Assembly: GCF_003610355.1 (NCBI RefSeq) | Contig: NZ_RAPY01000004.1 | Span: 372,001 to 436,000 of the forward strand | Direction of reading: 5' to 3' | Origin: Sphingobacterium detergens | GTDB lineage: Bacteria > Bacteroidota > Bacteroidia > Sphingobacteriales > Sphingobacteriaceae | DNA: 64,000 nt | In this document: piece after piece, positions 63,099 to 64,000 of the stretch | Layout of the letters: each line of letters begins with the position of its first letter | Position numbering within the stretch: position 1 is the first letter of the stretch | Position numbers and translations under genes: made by a program | Notes under the pieces: generated by a model | What the model saw: only the letters and a program-made list of their open reading frames with translations | Told to the model about the DNA's origin: nothing | Databases searched by the model: none

Positions 63099-64000
63099 TT
63101 AAAAATCAGGAGGAATATGAAAGCTGATTTCCTGTCTAGAACCTGGGTGTATAAACTTAATGAAAGCGGCGTGGAGGTGTAATCTATTGGATTTTCTGCC
63201 ATAAAGATCATCACCTACAATAGGTGTATTCAGTCCGTTTGGATGTACGGCATGCATGCGAAGTTGATGCGTCCGGCCTGTTAGTGGATAGAAACGGACC
63301 CTTGTTTTGCCGTCTTCAATTGCGATTCTCTCCCATTTGGTTTGTGCAGGCTTGCCATAGCTGTAGCAGACCATTTGTCGGGGCCTGTCATCGAGATCCA
63401 CACGGAGCGGGAGATCAATTAGACCAGATTCCTGTTCAACAATGCCATCGAGTAAAGCGATATATTCTTTTGCAATGGTATGTTGTATAAATTGATCCTG
63501 TATAAATTGATGGGCTTCTTTATTTTTAGCAACAACCAACAGTCCTGAAGTGGACATGTCCAGCCGATGAATAATAATAGGGCCCGCTGCAGGATAACGT
63601 TGGAGTACACGATTGTAGACTGAATCCTTGACGTATATCCCAGGGACAGACAAAAACTCGGCTGGTTTATTGAAGACGATAATATCTTCATCTTCATAGA
63701 TTTGCGGGAGCTCCGTTTGCAGTGTTGTTTCCTGTTGCATGGGATTCGGGTCAACGTTTAGTCCCTGAAGCATATAACCCAAAATAGGTTCACATTTTTT
63801 ACGGCAAGCCGGGTAATAGTTTTTGTGCCGACGGATTTCGGAGGAAGGGGAGCAACCCCACCAAAATTCAGCCAAAGCTATGGGTGTAAGATTGTTGCTG
63901 TAAGAATACTGCAATAATTTGGGCGCTGCGCATTCTCCAGAACCTGCGGGCGGTGTGCTTTGGTCAAAGTCCTGAAAAACAGCAACGACATTCTTGTGCT
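63099..64000 (-). CDS. RluA-family pseudouridine synthase with Cys-rich N-terminal extension (partial)
   Basis: This gene reads leftward and is still open at the right edge, so its start lies outside the window; at least 300 residues are visible. The N-terminal part has GSGECAAPKLLQYS, FWWGCSPSSEIRRHKNYYPA and CRKKCEP, a segment typical of Bacteroidota RluA paralogues and possibly metal-binding. The catalytic HRLDMSTSGLLVVAKN and TGRTHQLRMHA lie in the C-terminal half. No S4 domain is visible. It makes pseudouridine in tRNA or rRNA; target unknown. Confidence 0.85.
   Translation of the reverse strand, partial: HKNVVAVFQDFDQSTPPAGSGECAAPKLLQYSYSNNLTPIALAEFWWGCSPSSEIRRHKNYYPACRKKCEPILGYMLQGLNVDPNPMQQETTLQTELPQIYEDEDIIVFNKPAEFLSVPGIYVKDSVYNRVLQRYPAAGPIIIHRLDMSTSGLLVVAKNKEAHQFIQDQFIQHTIAKEYIALLDGIVEQESGLIDLPLRVDLDDRPRQMVCYSYGKPAQTKWERIAIEDGKTRVRFYPLTGRTHQLRMHAVHPNGLNTPIVGDDLYGRKSNRLHLHAAFIKFIHPGSRQEISFHIPPDF

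Overview
The window reads as a chromosomal segment of a Bacteroidota, most likely a Sphingobacterium or close Sphingobacteriaceae relative. Supporting this are the short 286-residue primary sigma factor, promoters of the TTG / TAnnTTTG type, few Shine-Dalgarno sites, Bacteroidota-type proteins (DUF5686, GLPGLI-like, MqnP, PNGase F-like) and an AT-rich base composition. Coding density is high, and almost every convergent or terminal gene end carries a clear hairpin terminator. No phage, insertion sequence or CRISPR array is visible.

Layout. 1-10.7 kb: a partial ACC-deaminase-like enzyme, rluD, a class IV aminotransferase, an FMN reductase, a secreted basic protein, a polysaccharide-deacetylase lipoprotein, PhnA, a zinc metallopeptidase, a LuxE-like acyltransferase, a four-gene Crp/Fnr-tautomerase-cupin-cupin operon and fabG. 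11-16 kb: mqo, a TPP riboswitch driving a thiamine-type PnuC transporter overlapped by an acyl-CoA-dehydrogenase-like gene, tRNA-Arg(CCG) with a textbook promoter, a broken small ORF, and xerD. 16-26.7 kb: an M16 protease, rpoD, fmt, an FtsX-type permease, a CPA2 antiporter and icd. 26.9-31.7 kb: amino-acid biosynthesis (serC, serA, lysC, lysA). 31.8-34.2 kb: a three-gene operon of an Lgt-like membrane protein, a small membrane protein and a Tes/COG1964-type radical SAM enzyme. 34-43 kb: an MscS channel, an AraC regulator, an AEC transporter, DoxX and purL. 43-49 kb: pheT, a coiled-coil protein, zapA, a probable 6S-like RNA and rny. 49-57 kb: HAD phosphatase, Mpo1-like protein, ABC exporter pair, ysxC, mqnP, a PNGase F-like protein ending in a TGAT microsatellite, and a divergent Lrp/cysteine-synthase pair. 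57.9-64 kb: dsbD, an 11-bp-periodic array, DUF5686 and a partial RluA-family gene.

The most unusual element is at about 59,698-60,000. There, TTCGA/TCGAA cores recur on a strict 11-bp lattice (21 of 26 lattice points) with five-base linkers. Core orientation flips at the middle, and the array sits between two convergent genes. It keeps several frames open but does not look like a gene. Other points of interest are the radical SAM/Lgt-like operon, which may modify lipids, the enzyme under the TPP riboswitch, a 6S-like RNA between zapA and rny, and a set of genes whose -7 box ends exactly 4 nt before the start codon, which suggests leaderless mRNAs.

All calls come from reading sequence and motifs by eye. 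No database search or folding program was run.
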